From the NCBI GenBank assembly GCA_907165275.2, contig OU015649.1, positions 15,406,001-15,470,000 on the forward strand: a stretch of DNA of 64,000 nucleotides, in the 5' to 3' direction. Positions 22,198 through 33,629 of this stretch are shown here, one piece after another. Within the stretch, counting starts at the first letter, position 1. Each line of letters starts with the position of its first letter. Under the pieces are notes generated by a model that saw nothing but the letters and a program-made list of their open reading frames with translations, made no database searches and had not been told where the DNA came from. The position numbers and the translations under genes are program-made. The stretch comes from Zygaena filipendulae. Lineage: Eukaryota; Arthropoda; Insecta; Lepidoptera; Zygaenidae.

Positions 22198-23003
22198 ATC
22201 CTGCGACATTTTTTTTTTCTCTAAAATTAATTCTATTCCGAAATTCAAATCTTTTGCAATAATTCTTATTCTGTATTCGATGAGCATATTGGATTTGAAT
22301 ATCGAATGAGGTTTTATTAGAGGGAACGCGGTGGCCAGTGCTCGCGCTCGTGCCTGCGAAAATGTCGCGCACTGATTCGGAGTTTCAGTCAAAGATCATT
22401 TATAATCACTACGTTGTTTCAGCGGGAGGCGACCGCGCACTGAACACTCACTTTGGCCGTTGCGAATATAGCTTGGTCTGTGAGGAACTTTTATCGAATA
22501 TTCCTATTGTTTGAATGTACTACATAGTATAAAACAAAGTCGCTCTCCGCTGTCTGTCTGTCCCTATGTATGATTAGATCTTTAAAACCGTAGTTTTTAC
22601 ATGGGTATATAATAGAACGGTGTTCTCACATAATATGTAGTAGGTAGGTAGTAGTAGGTATATGTAGGACATAAGACAATATACAAATTGATATAATATC
22701 ACATACATATCATCATGTGCAACTCGTAAGCTTAAACGCATGCCCATCGTCTTTATGCTCGTAAAAAATTGTTTTTAATTTTTATACACCTCACTATTTG
22801 TGATAAACATAAAACACCCAATAATTGATGATTGCGGGCAGAAGCCAGGGGGCGTAGTTGTGAGTTGTGACGCCATAATGAGCACTCAGCGTAAAGGGTT
22901 CCTTCTCATTCAACGGAATAAATTAGATTTGGGCACACAATGGCGCCGGAATCGCTCGCAAGCGCACCCGCCGTAAACAACCACGTTACCTACGTCGATA
23001 CAA
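22198..23003. other. Intergenic DNA
   Basis: No gene or repeat family recognised. Confidence 0.4.
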
Positions 23004-23224
23004 ATCCCACTAATATTATAAACGCGAAAGTTTGTAAATATGTTTGGATGGATGGATGAATGGATGTTTGTTACTCTTTCACGCAAAAACTACTCGATGG
23101 ATTTACATGAAACTTTACAATCATATAGCTTATACATCAGATTAACACATAGGGTACTTTTTATCCCGGTATTCCCGCGGGAACTCTGAAATCAACGCGG
23201 GTGAAACCGCGGGGCACAGCTAGT
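23004..23224 (-). repeat. Full-length lepidopteran dispersed repeat
   Basis: ATCCCACTAATATTATAAAC tail, a GGATGGATGGATGAATGG tract, CTCTTTCACGCAAAAACTAC, then GAAACCGCGGGGCACAGCTA head. The counterpart of 4707-4918 in reverse. Confidence 0.87.
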
Positions 23225-23229
23225 ATTAA

Positions 23230-23330
23230 ATAACTGGCTGATCCTCGCGGTTTCACTCGCGAAAATTTAAGAATTCTCGCGGGAATTCCGGCACAAAAAG
23301 TACTCTATGTGCTCTACCTACGCAAACTGT
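23230..23330 (+). repeat. Dispersed-repeat head fragment
   Basis: CTCGCGGTTTCACTCGCGAA, ATTCTCGCGGGAATTCCGGC, AAAAAGTACTCTATGTGC. With the copy at 23004-23224 it makes a head-to-head inverted pair. Confidence 0.7.
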
Positions 23331-23489
23331 TGTGCCCTAGATCACTCTGCTTGCAAAGTCGCCATATTGAATTTATGAAATCTCCTTCACGTGAACAAAC
23401 AAATGTACCTATGTATGTTTATGTATAAGTATATCTATACATAATATATGTAAATGATATAATTATATAAAAGAAAGTCGTGTTAGTTA

Positions 23490-23750
23490 CACTATTTATA
23501 ACTCAAGAACGGCTTAACCGATTTGGCTGAAAATTGATGGGGAGGTAGCTTAGAACCAGGAGACTAGAAGATAAATTTTATCTTGGAATTCCCGCAGGAA
23601 CTTCGAAATTAACGTTGGTGAAATCTCATGAATTTTCGCATACACATTGTCAGGGGTACACAAAAGGACATAGAGTACTTTGCATCCATGAATTCCAGCG
23701 GGATCTCCAAAATTTCCACGGGTGAAATCACGGGAAACAGCTATTAATAA
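23490..23750 (-). repeat. Two degraded dispersed-repeat pieces
   Basis: GGAATTCCCGCAGGAACTTC...GTGAAATCTCATGAA, then CACATTGTCAGGGGTACACA...GATCTCCAAAATTTCCACGG and GTGAAATCACGGGAAACAGC. Confidence 0.6.
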
Positions 23751-24172
23751 AACAAAAAAAATTGTCGGGCTTTATGTGCGTCACTTCCGTTGCCTGTTTA
23801 AAACTTTACTCTCGACACTCCATAATAAGTATTCATAACTCAAAAGAATATTAAAATACAGGACCATCACCGCTTATCCGATGTTTTAGTTTATTCATAC
23901 ATTTTCATTCAAGAATTTTCCGCTGGACGTGTAACGTAATAAAAGCCATATTTCGGTGATTCATTATCAAATTACGATCGTTAAGATGATTAATATGAAA
24001 AGTTGAGGGATTAGCCAAGTTAAATTGGAAAAATTTGAAAATTTACCTCGTCGTACCTACTGATAATAATCGGTGTGCATTCAGCAAAAAATTATCACTA
24101 GGTACTTAGTTGTAATTAGAATACACCGACCCAGATCGTAGCTTTGCAAGTAAATACCGCATTTATTTTTCG
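23751..24172. other. Intergenic DNA
   Basis: No gene or repeat family recognised. Confidence 0.4.
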
Positions 24173-24345
24173 ACTAGCTGTTCCCCGTGGTTTCACCTGC
24201 AAAGTACCCGATGTCCTTCTCTGTACCCCTGACAACGTGCATGCAAAATTTCATGATGATTGGTTGAGTCATTAAGGCGTGAAAGCGTAACAAACAAACA
24301 AAGTCACTTTCGCATTTATAATTTTAGTACCTAAGGCTTACTAAG
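24173..24345 (+). repeat. Lepidopteran dispersed repeat
   Basis: ACTAGCTGTTCCCCGTGGTT head, CTGTACCCCTGACAACGTGC body, AAGGCGTGAAAGCGTAACAA and a CACTTTCGCATTTATAATTT tail. Confidence 0.85.
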
Positions 24346-24619
24346 GATTATGGTAATAATTAACCTCAACAAAAAAAAAACAGATGGACAATAGGTCCCA
24401 TAAATAAATTTGGTAAAATAAGTACCTGTATTTTATGACTTATGACTCAGTAGATGTTTCTCCTAAAGAGCTTGAGTTATGATTACTATATACAGATTGA
24501 CATACATTTTTGCTAAATGAAACGCATCGAAGTATATTTACTAACGTACCTATTTCAATGATGAAACGCTCAGTTTTTTAACGATCAGTTCATAGAAAGA
24601 AGAGCTCTTTGGACATGAT
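24346..24619. other. Intergenic DNA
   Basis: No gene or repeat family recognised. Confidence 0.4.
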
Positions 24620-25390
24620 CACACAGCGCCGTATTATGGTCGACAACAAGCCCTCATTCACTATGACCATAACACGCCGCGCTAAGATAAGACGCCGCAA
24701 AAACTGTCTTTACCTCGTAATCAAAAAAGTTTTACTACAAAAATAGTACATTGTTATCCAAGGGGTGAAAGTAACTCATTTAGTGCCGAGACTAGGGCAC
24801 TAAATGAGTTACCGGGGTTTGGCGCCCGAGCGTAGCGAGGGCGCCAATAGTTCGAGGCACTAAATAAGTTACTTTCTCCCGAGGGTAACACTGTGCTTTT
24901 CATTACGAATGCAAGGAAAGTCAAAATAAAAATAGGAATTAGCTAAAGAAAAAATGAGTGAAGATCGGATAGTCGCTTGACACTTTCCCACCTATTTCTT
25001 TTTCTTTGGCCGGCTAGCTATTCAGCCAGTATTTTTTATTTACATTGTGGCGACCTAAAAAAAATATTTTCTTTAATTATTAAGTATTAATTAAAGAAAA
25101 TAAAAAAATATAAATAGGAATTAGCTTAAGAAAAAGTGAGTGAATTTTATTTTAATTAATACCTACTTAAACTTTACGTTATTTCAATTTTACATCGCGC
25201 TGGCTGTATAGAAAGTTGAAACATGGTTCAATAGAAATGTGAAAATAGACCTAGTTTTTTTTAATAATTTGACAGTTGTCAGTTGAAAGCGATTCTCCCT
25301 AGGGCTGAAAAGGGCTACTTTCAACCCGCTTCTCAGGCAACTTCAGACCTACTTTCCGAGCATGAGTAATGAAAATACATTTACGACGTT
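24620..25390 (-). mobile_element. Dispersed element P, reverse and uninterrupted copy
   Basis: Reverse complement of 8255-9320 without the SINE. Shows the continuous segment GCCGCGCTAAGATAAGACGC that is split in the other copy. Inverted motif TTGGCGCCC...GGGCGCCAA near 24819-24848, flanked by a second inverted pair (ACTAAATGAGTTAC and partner). Confidence 0.75.
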
Positions 25391-25740
25391 TTTTATGGCA
25401 TAAAGAATAATATTTTCAAATATTTTGGCATCTAGAACGTTTGGAAATGCGTTTTTGGGACGCGCGTTATGGGCAAGGTATGTTGTTGGTCATAGTGAAT
25501 AAGGGCCCTGATTCATTTGGGACCAGACGGCGCTGTGGTATATGTCCAAGGATCTATCTCTTCCTTCCATGGACTGACCTGATATAATACTCATTTGCTC
25601 ATTTTTTTCTACCCTACTTAGGGAAAACACAAAATAATAAATGTTACCCCGATTCGCGAATTGAATCTGCGACACCTGGCGTAGCAGTGAGGTACGTTAA
25701 GGTCTCTAAGCATTGTACCAACGACGGTGCTGTCAATAAT
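25391..25740. other. Intergenic DNA with a short repeat piece
   Basis: GGTCATAGTGAATAAGGGCC near 25488 repeats a motif of the P element end near 9292. No gene. Confidence 0.4.
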
Positions 25741-25951
25741 TATGATATCCTTCACTATTATAAATGCGGATGAGGTTTCTTTTGTTCGTTTGTTTGATAC
25801 GATTAAAATTTTCTTAACTACTCAACTGATCATCAGGAAATTTTGCATACACGTTGTCAGGTGTACAGGGAAGGACGAAGGACTTTTATACCGGAATTTC
25901 TGCATTAACTAGGAGATTGACGCGGGTTAAGCCGCGGGGAACACCTAGTAG
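25741..25951 (-). repeat. Lepidopteran dispersed repeat
   Basis: CACTATTATAAATGCGGATG tail, CTCAACTGATCATCAGGAAA, ACACGTTGTCAGGTGTACAG, GGTTAAGCCGCGGGGAACAC head. A 61-codon ORF here is part of the repeat. Confidence 0.8.
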
Positions 25952-26157
25952 TAAATATGACGTAGAGAGCAACCCAACCACTACGTGAGTGAAGCCCCGA
26001 CCCATAGATATACAGAGGGAAACTTTATAGAACTAATTTAAATATTAAGTGTAGTGTAGGTACATATTTTTTGTCCAACGTCCCTCTCCGAGACACCAAG
26101 CAAGCCCGGGTGTAACGTCTCCATCCGCCAGCGGATCGGTTGTTTGTTTAGGCCGGG

Positions 26158-26885
26158 CTTAGCCGAGGCTTTGCTTAGCAAACATAATTTGCCGTTCTAT
26201 TCTAGCACTGATAATAATAGTTCTTTAGCGACCTGCGATTCTCACTCTCAAAAGGATTTCAGTATTGGCCGACTAGATAATTTGTACGGAAAAAGTAGGT
26301 ATATTTTTAAACTGACAAAAATAGTTTGTCAGTTTAAAAATACTAGTATTCTATCTGTTAGACTGTTTATTGTTATTTTATGAATCCCGGAACAGAGGAA
26401 AGAACTTATTATAAACTAGCCCATGCCAATGGTTTTTTCCACGTTTTGCGATCAGAGGAACAATGACAACGCACCGCTCCTGCTGTTTTGTGTTTTGCCA
26501 TATCGCTAAGGAAACCTAAAAAAGTTATTACGGCTTGTAGTAAACTATAATAGACAGGTAGTTTTAGTACCTAGAGGTAAATAAAACATTTTTTAAGTGG
26601 CTCCTTAAATTTTGACTTGGTTTTTATTTAAGTTCTTAAATCGATAAGAAAACTACGTTGGTTGTTAACAAGAGCCGGCCGTCATAAATTTTTCCCTTTT
26701 GTACGCAAAAAAAATATTTACTTTTTATGCGTTAGATTTTTTTAAATCTTAAATTCAATATGAACAAAGACAGCTACTTCGTATTAAGATAAAGGCAATA
26801 ATCTCTTAGCCTAGGGGGGCGATGGATGTCATGGATTAGGTTTGAGGCCATTGCAAACAATAATTGTTTAAAAGCCTAAGTACCT
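26158..26885 (+). mobile_element. Element E, forward copy at the array border
   Basis: Mirror of 21236-21950. Its right half (about 26440-26880) recurs between all the KH units (33630-34013, 39905-40320, 47657-48095, 55676-56114), ending each time in AATTGTTTAAAAGCCTAAGT. It therefore marks the array unit boundary. Confidence 0.75.
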
Positions 26886-26966
26886 ATATTATTTAACTCT
26901 ATGGAACTGCATTTTCTGGAAACATGTTGACTTTTGGCAAAAATAGTGAGTGTGCTTTAGACCACG

Positions 26967-27660
26967 CTAAATACCACGTTTGCTTGGTTTACACGACATA
27001 AGTATTATGTCATCAAATCAAACAACTAAAGTAAAACTTTTTTCGCAACATACAGATATATTATATAGGTGCAGTGCCGTAATAATAATAACAATAATCC
27101 ACTTTAAAACACACAGATCTCTTGATCCCACAGGATGTTATTATTAGCTTGTATCGTGCAAACCAAGCAAACGTGATATATAGTACTTACATAGAATGAC
27201 ATATACAGGAATATTTTTTAAGCAATGCGCAAAAAAATTTGGTAGTTCAGTATCAGTAATAGAACACATTTCCATTATTTGTAAAACTTTTTTATATTTT
27301 TTTATCCGGCTTTAAATGAGCAAAATATGGACACTATCCATTCGTAATAATATCAATGGGCACGCGTGCCGTGCGGCGTACGCGGGGGTGTTGCAGCGGT
27401 GGTGAACGACCTTGGTCAGCTCCTTAAAAAAAAAAAACTCCTTTAACTTTAATTTGTAAAAGTTTGCGAACTGAATAAAAAATATTCCTGTATATTAATT
27501 ATACTATAGCTATATAAATACGCTCAGACTGGAAAGTGGAACCCTGTGTTCATCACACAAAATCCACCCACATCGGGAATCGAACCCGAAACCTCTAGAT
27601 TAGCGGTTATAATATAGGCATAGTGATCTACCGCGTCAATCGAGTCATCAAGTACAGTAG
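26967..27660 (-). mobile_element. Reverse SINE split by a MITE (unit 1)
   Basis: In reverse complement the head contains GGGTTCGATTCCCGATGTGG and TGATGAACACAGGGTTCCAC (27520-27660), and the tail contains ATCACGTTTGCTTGGTTTGC and TCCTGTGGGATCAAGAGATC (27100-27190). A MITE at 27205-27491 separates them. A second mirrored CCACGTTTGCTTGGTTTACA lies at 26973-26992. Confidence 0.75.
27205..27491. mobile_element. MITE with ACAGGAATATTTTTT ends, ATAT target duplication (unit 1)
   Basis: Left end ACAGGAATATTTTTTAAGCA and right end TGAATAAAAAATATTCCTGT are inverted partners. ATAT flanks both sides (27201-27204, 27492-27495). Internally deleted by roughly 155 bp relative to unit 2. Confidence 0.78.
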
Positions 27661-28386
27661 TAGGAACGCTCTGTTTACAATTAGTTTGGGACCAGATGGT
27701 GGTGATGTGTGCTCAGTGTTCATAATGAATATGTATTTATTATTATTTTTATATCTACTAATAGAGGCATTTACCAATTTACCTAATCACCTACAAAGTA
27801 CACAACTATAACCGCCATTACCAAATACACATCAAGGAAATATTAACTAACTTGGAATAAACTAGTAAATTATTAAACCATTTATTAAAGTCGTTAGTTA
27901 ATAACAATTCATATTATAATTAGCTCAATGGTATCATTTAAACAATTTAGAACAGCTCATACAAATTAAACATAAAATTGGAACACGTTGTCTCTCTGAC
28001 TCAGCACAAAAAAGCTTCAATGTTAAGTTTCAATACCTAAAAAAAAACGAAAGATCACCCCGGGGTCCATCCGTTCGACTGCCATAGAAGTTTTCTGAAA
28101 AACTATGTAATGCGGAAACGAATTGAGTTCAATGACCAACTGAAAAGAACAATGGTCAGTTTTATATGGAGCCTAGGTGATCCGCGGCCAAGAATAACTT
28201 TAATATTTATTGATTTGGTTTAGTCCTAAAATTACTGTGGAGAAGTTTTATCACTGCGAACGGATAAAATGCATTATTAAAGTTTTTAATTATGGCAATA
28301 GAATTTCAATATCTTACAGAGACAATAACATAAAAGACACAGTACACTCTTTGGTTCATGCTACCCCACCACGTGGTTGAGCTGAC

Positions 28387-28421
28387 TATAAAGTCTTATT
28401 GCTCACAGCTCAGACCTCAGT
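28387..28421 (+). promoter_or_regulatory. Core promoter of KH gene 1 (TATA box plus initiator)
   Basis: TATAAAG at 28387-28393 and the arthropod initiator TCAGT at 28417-28421. Taking the initiator A (28419) as +1 puts the TATA box at about -32. The predicted 246-nt leader has no ATG before 28665. The arrangement is kept in four other copies. Confidence 0.6.
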
Positions 28422-28664
28422 CGTAGTGTTACTGTTCTTTGGTTAAGTACTCAGAGAGTAGCGAGTCAATTTATAGTTAAAACATTTTCTATATTATATT
28501 GTTGCGAATTTGTGTTTTTCAAGTAGGTACTTACTGGTATTTTAAATTTACTGAGTAGTACATATTACTTCAAACTGATAGTTAGCGGAACAGTGTTGTA
28601 GTAAAACAACAAAAGGAAAAGAACAGTTTCTCAAACAGTGTTCGTCAGTATAAAATATCTGAAA

Positions 28665-30104
28665 ATGGCAAGAAACGGAGAAAACGAATGGCTTGAGCCT
28701 GAGCATGTGACTGGAATGCAACAGTCAGAAGAAAGCAGTGTTCATCATCCTCGTGGTAATTACAGAGGTTCTACCGAACGCGCAAGAAATACTGGGAGCA
28801 GAGGTCGCAGTTCCTACAGGAACCGATGTGGACAAACCAATGACGTTAATGACTGCGGAGGCGATCACGACAGAGTTAATAGATGTTTAAAAGTGCCGCC
28901 CCACAAAATAGGGCTCATCATTGGAAAAAAAGGTGTCATCGTGAAGGATCTAGAAAATCAGTCGGGAGCGAAAATATCAGTGCGGGATGGTGGCGAATTA
29001 AATCAATCTTTGGTGATATTAAGTGGATCAGATGGGGCTATAACTGTGGTTGAAAAAATGATCATGAATCTACTAGACTATAAGCCTATTAAACGTGGAG
29101 TCCGCCTAGGTACAAAGTGTGTGAAAAATTGGCGTGACAATATGCAAAATAGTCCCCTAGAGAATTGGGACAATGATCTACAGGAAAAAACAGCTTTTGT
29201 AAACTGTCAAGACGTTGGGTGTGCCGAAAACTGGGAAGAAGATGATAAATATTCCAGTCAAGAAAATAATCCCTCGGACTGGAATAAATCAGGACGAAGT
29301 GATATCATTAGCCATGCTCAAGCTGTTGATATCTACGTCAGGAACGAGCGTCTTTATAAACCCATACATATCTCTTCATATAAAGCAAACCGTATCATCG
29401 ATAACAAGGAACACTTAAAAAATGAGACAGGAGCAAATATACTAGTAGGTGGCACTATAAAAAATAAAACTATGCTGATGTTGTGCGGAACAGACGAAGC
29501 CCTAAAAAAATTGAAAAAAATGATAAAAAATTTGCTTAAAACGTTACCTGACGAAAACCCGGATAAAGCTCAAGAAAACAACATTGAGAAAAACTGGCAT
29601 GAGATAGTCACACAAGTACCAGGCGGTCAAAGTTATGGTCGATGTTTTTGCGACAAGGGTGTAACTGCACATAGTACAGGAGATATTTTGACTCAAGATA
29701 ACTCTCGTAACTATAATGATAGATACAATGAAAACCACGGCAACACGGATTTTGATGGTTTCAATAAATCCATGCACATTCCTTTAAATAAAATAAGCCG
29801 TATCATTGGAAAGAAAGGTGCCAAGCTACAAGACCTACAAAATAAGACAGGTGCTCGAATAACTGTTGAAACTGTAGTGTCAATCAGCGGGTCCATAGAA
29901 GCCGTTAATGAAGCAGAAACTATGATTAAAGCGCTTAGCATAGATTGTGTGCCTCAAAAACGGAACGGTTTAAGTACAACCAGACGTACAATTGACAGGG
30001 ACGAGCAATTGCCAAAAACGGAATGTACGGAGAAATCGGCTAAGGGCATAAAGAAAAGCTTGATCGAAGTAGAGTGTTCCGAAAACTGGGAAGAAAGTGA
30101 TTGA
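28665..30104 (+). CDS. Triple-KH RNA-binding protein, array copy 1 (intact, 479 aa)
   Basis: Single exon. ATG 28665 is the first ATG after the predicted start site and has a good context (AAAATGG). Domains by residue: Arg/Gly-rich N-terminus (about 30-54); KH1 72-137 with GKKG at 87-90; KH2 231-291, in which the GXXG loop is replaced by DNKE (246-249); KH3 368-424 with GKKG at 382-385. Trp-acidic motifs punctuate the linkers: ENWD around W168, ENWEE around W190, SDW206, NWHE around W311, and the C-terminal ENWEESD (473-479). KH domains with GXXG bind single-stranded RNA or DNA; the middle one probably does not. No helicase, Tudor or other catalytic domain. No signal peptide or membrane segment, so cytosolic or nuclear. 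The KH plus NWD/NWE pattern recalls the N-terminal part of DDX43-type helicases, but that parentage is inference. Confidence 0.85.
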   Translation: MARNGENEWLEPEHVTGMQQSEESSVHHPRGNYRGSTERARNTGSRGRSSYRNRCGQTNDVNDCGGDHDRVNRCLKVPPHKIGLIIGKKGVIVKDLENQSGAKISVRDGGELNQSLVILSGSDGAITVVEKMIMNLLDYKPIKRGVRLGTKCVKNWRDNMQNSPLENWDNDLQEKTAFVNCQDVGCAENWEEDDKYSSQENNPSDWNKSGRSDIISHAQAVDIYVRNERLYKPIHISSYKANRIIDNKEHLKNETGANILVGGTIKNKTMLMLCGTDEALKKLKKMIKNLLKTLPDENPDKAQENNIEKNWHEIVTQVPGGQSYGRCFCDKGVTAHSTGDILTQDNSRNYNDRYNENHGNTDFDGFNKSMHIPLNKISRIIGKKGAKLQDLQNKTGARITVETVVSISGSIEAVNEAETMIKALSIDCVPQKRNGLSTTRRTIDRDEQLPKTECTEKSAKGIKKSLIEVECSENWEESD

Positions 30105-30190
30105 GATATGTTTTCATAATAGTAAGATAAGACTTCGCAATCACAATTGAATTTTTTTAATACTGTTAATATACAATATTAATAATTGTA

Positions 30191-30265
30191 AATAAATTTC
30201 GTATGTAAAATTAATTATTTTAAGTTTAATATGTAAGTGTAGTTATTTTGTTAATGAATAATAAA
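30191..30265 (+). terminator. Polyadenylation signals of KH gene 1
   Basis: AATAAA at 30191-30196 and 30260-30265, 87-161 nt after the stop codon, followed directly by a dispersed-repeat head. The cleavage site is not visible. Confidence 0.45.
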
Positions 30266-30281
30266 TTATTTTACTGTAAAC

Positions 30282-30477
30282 GAGCTGTTTCCCGCACTTT
30301 ACCCACTTTAATTTTAAAGATCCAGTGGAAATTTCAAAATGAAAAGCACCCTTTGTCCTTCTCTGTATTCCTGACAACGTGTATGAAAAAATGTCATTAC
30401 GATTGGTCGACTGTTAAGGCGTGAAAGCGTAACAGACATACATAGTTACTTTTGCGTTTATAATTTTAGTAGAAATA
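30282..30477 (+). repeat. Dispersed repeat in the KH gene 1 3' flank
   Basis: GAGCTGTTTCCCGCACTTTA, CCTGACAACGTGTATG, GCGTGAAAGCGTAACAGACA and the tail TTTATAATTTTAGTAG. With about 90 bp of preceding 3'-flank sequence it is duplicated in tandem at 30540-30809. Confidence 0.75.
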
Positions 30478-30539
30478 GTAGAAAGTTTTAAAATATAATA
30501 CTTCATGTAATAATAATATGAAATATTAATTGTTACTAA

Positions 30540-30809
30540 ATTTCGCATGTAAAATATTTTTTTTAAGTTGAATATGTAAATGTAGTCATTTTGTTAATGA
30601 ATAATAAATTATTTTATTGTCAACTAGCTGTTCCTTATCGCTTTACCCGCGTTAATTTCGATGATCCCATGAGAGTAGTATCCTATGTCTTACTGTGTAT
30701 CACTGATAACGTGTGTGCAAAATTTCATCATGATAGCTTGAGCCGTTAAGGCGTGAAAGCGTAGCAGACAGACAGATCGAGTTTAGCATTTCTAATATTA
30801 GTAGGGATT
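30540..30809 (+). repeat. Tandem second copy of the 3' flank plus dispersed repeat
   Basis: ATTTCGCATGTAAAATATTT and GTTAATGAATAATAAATTAT repeat the gene's own 3' flank, then ACTAGCTGTTCCTTATCGCT starts another dispersed repeat ending CTAATATTAGTAGGGA. The same pair occurs after copies 2, 3b and 4b but only a single hybrid after 5b. Confidence 0.7.
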
Positions 30810-31856
30810 TTTATTAATAAAAGTTAATGTTTTAGACCTGCTGAGCACGCTGTTTTTGCTATGGTTCTGGACGTCCATTTGGCAATAATAATATAAAACC
30901 CATATAATTTCGTGTTATCTGTATATTTTGACTTCGAGACTATTGGCATTTTACATATGAAACGTGCTGTGCCCGCGGTTTCACCCGCGTGAGTTTCGGA
31001 ATTCCTGCAGGAACTCCAAAGTAGCCTAATTTACTCCATATAACATCGCTGAGCACCACCATTCCGTAAGGTGCTGACTACGCGTTTGAGCCGCGCGGAA
31101 TGGTATCTCGCAAAGCTATTGCACATCACAAATGCGCGAGCAGTTCACTTGATCATTATTTTGCTGCAATGCTGCAACGTTATCTTAAAACTGCGATATT
31201 TCCCGATATTTGTTGAAATCGAACGGTAAGGGCAATGTTGTTTTAAATAAAATATTTATTATGAATAACGTATTTATTTCGATAAGAATGAATATTATGA
31301 TATTTATAAAAACACCTTCGCAAATAATGCATTATTGTAGTACCAATTTGGTTGGCATAAAAAAGGTTATAGTGAGCCAACCTGAAAGGATAGACAAATA
31401 CTGTCGCAGATATTTTTTTAGAACTTTTAAAGGGGAACAATTCTGTTATACATGATTTTTACGAAACTTTAACCATTTACGCAGCGTAAGCTCTCGCGGA
31501 GCTCTCAAAATGAATATTTTCCCCCGTTTTTGCAGCATTCTTCATTGCTTCTCCGCTCTTGTTGGTCTCGGCGTGATAATATTATTAAGCCTATAGCCTT
31601 CCTCAACAAATAGGCTATCTAAAACTGAAAGAATTTTTCAAGTCGGACCAGTACTTGGGAAGATTAGCAGGTTCAAGTAAACAAACAAACTTATAATATT
31701 AGTAGCTGTCCCGCGCGATTTCATCCACGGTAATTTCGGAGTTCCCGCGGGAATTCCGGGAAAAAAGTACTCTACATCCTTCTTTGTACCCCTGCCAGTA
31801 GTTTACGGTGATTAGCTGTTTCCGCAATAATTTCAGAGTTCCCGCGGGAATTCTGG

Positions 31857-31881
31857 GATAAGATAAGATAAGATAAGATAC
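31857..31881 (+). repeat. (GATAA)n tandem run, unit 1
   Basis: Four to five GATAA units next to a dispersed-repeat head. Equivalent run in unit 5 at 62623-62645. Confidence 0.8.
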
Positions 31882-32631
31882 ACTTTATTTAGCAAAGTAA
31901 ACACATACACCATGCAACAACTATTTCATAATTTAAAGATAAATAAAACTATGTGGTGCAGTGCCTTGCTAAAAGGGACAACAACTATCAACAACAACTA
32001 ACAAGGGATAAAAACTATCCTATCTTTTAAGTTGGACCAAATTATAAATGGTTACAAAATTTTATCAAAATCCATTCAGTAGTTTCGGAGTCCATCGCGG
32101 ACAAACTACGTGACACGTGATTTATACAACGTGTTAATGAATTAACTGAAAACTAGAAAGTAGTTTGCTCAGAATCGACTAGCGAATCGATCGCACTATG
32201 TTTTAATATAGGTTATTTTTTCATTTTTACCAGCCCATGTCTAAATAATTTATAATACAATATTAGATGCGTACGCCGCCCGCAGCAAAAAAAAATCGAA
32301 CCGGTAGGCGCAGGCGTAGCGCTTGGAATTTCGTAGATAGGTCACCTCCAAACTAATGTTGAATAACTATTACAATATAAATTTTTTCTACACAAAATAT
32401 ATTTTTATCATATTGTTGTTTATTTTTTTAAATGGGGTGTATCAGGTTTTCAGTTAATTCATTAACACGTTGTATATATTAGATACAAAATTATAGTGTT
32501 TTTTTTTACAAACGAGAACTGAGTATGTCTCTTGCACATTTTCGATATTGACAGAGTGAGATTCGGTCATTGGTGGGAGTGGGGCCAACGCCTTTGTTCA
32601 TGTTTTGAAATTGTTAAGGCTCGTTCATAAT

Positions 32632-33204
32632 ATTAAAGTTAAAGTTAAAGTCGCCAACACAGATGTACTCGCCGTCATCACTTAAATTTAAAACCCGTCT
32701 CTTTAGAAACCCGTCGCAAGTGTAGCAAGTATAGAGACCAGCTACATAAAATAATACACCACTAGATCGATAGCCCTTACATCCTATCATTTTTAAATTT
32801 CAACACGAATTATCCCTCTCGACGTCCCAATACCTTCTCACTTCGGATATTCACTAACAACACATCTTTTTACAATCCAGTTATACGGATGTGTCGTCAA
32901 TACAATGAGTTCGTCGCTGAAGGTGGAGATGTGAACGTTTTTAATTGTAATTTTAGAGTATACTTAAAAAATATCAACGACTACCTCCGTCGCACTTGCT
33001 AATTGTGGTTCTATTTTTTCTGAGATCCATAAATATTAAAATAAATTTAAATATTACTTTGTACTTTGCTCGATATTTTTAGTCTTTCTAGGTATGCATA
33101 TACTCTGGTTTGTGGTCGGAACATATAATAATACACTATAATAAGTAAAAATTGTAATGACTACAATATGTTTTGTGTACTTAAACCAATAAATAAATAA
33201 ATAT
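32632..33204 (+). mobile_element. Inserted piece with (ATAA)n end, unit 1
   Basis: Begins with AGTTAAAGTTAAAGTCGCC repeats and ends CCAATAAATAAATAAATATT. The flanks CGTTCATAAT and GAATATGTCTAAAATTTC are continuous in units 2-4 (for example CGTTCATAATGAATACTTCT), so this is an insertion. The A-rich end suggests a 5'-truncated non-LTR retrotransposon. No coding domain seen. Confidence 0.6.
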
Positions 33205-33629
33205 TGAATATGTCTAAAATTTCAACTATAAATCAAAATTTTCTCTGCAGATACATCAATAATAAACTGCTCTTACATAATATTTTCCACATGATTGTCG
33301 ATTCCGTACATTTTTGTCTGTTTTTCTGTAGATTGCAAAGGGCTTTTAGTACGCTTGACTACAGGAGACAAATGTCCGCCATGACTCATGAACAATAAAT
33401 ATCGTGTTCACTCACTAAAACATGTGCGACGCGCAGGTAAATGTAACTACAGCGTTTGTGTGGAACGGACTTTAAGTTGATTACGTGGAACAATAGAAAC
33501 GCAGTTAAAATTTTCGGTACTCGTTTGTTAAAAAAAACAGACAATAGTATAGATGAAGAAGGAAGTCGCTTTCTATGGACTGTTATACTTACTGGCGTAG
33601 TGAAATTACAAAAAATAAACTGCGGTTTT

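Noticed and set aside
29711..29941. Conserved 76-codon reverse ORFs over KH3 in several array copies (also near 36971, 59187, 60877)
   Set aside because: Conserved only because the sense KH gene is conserved there. No independent features.
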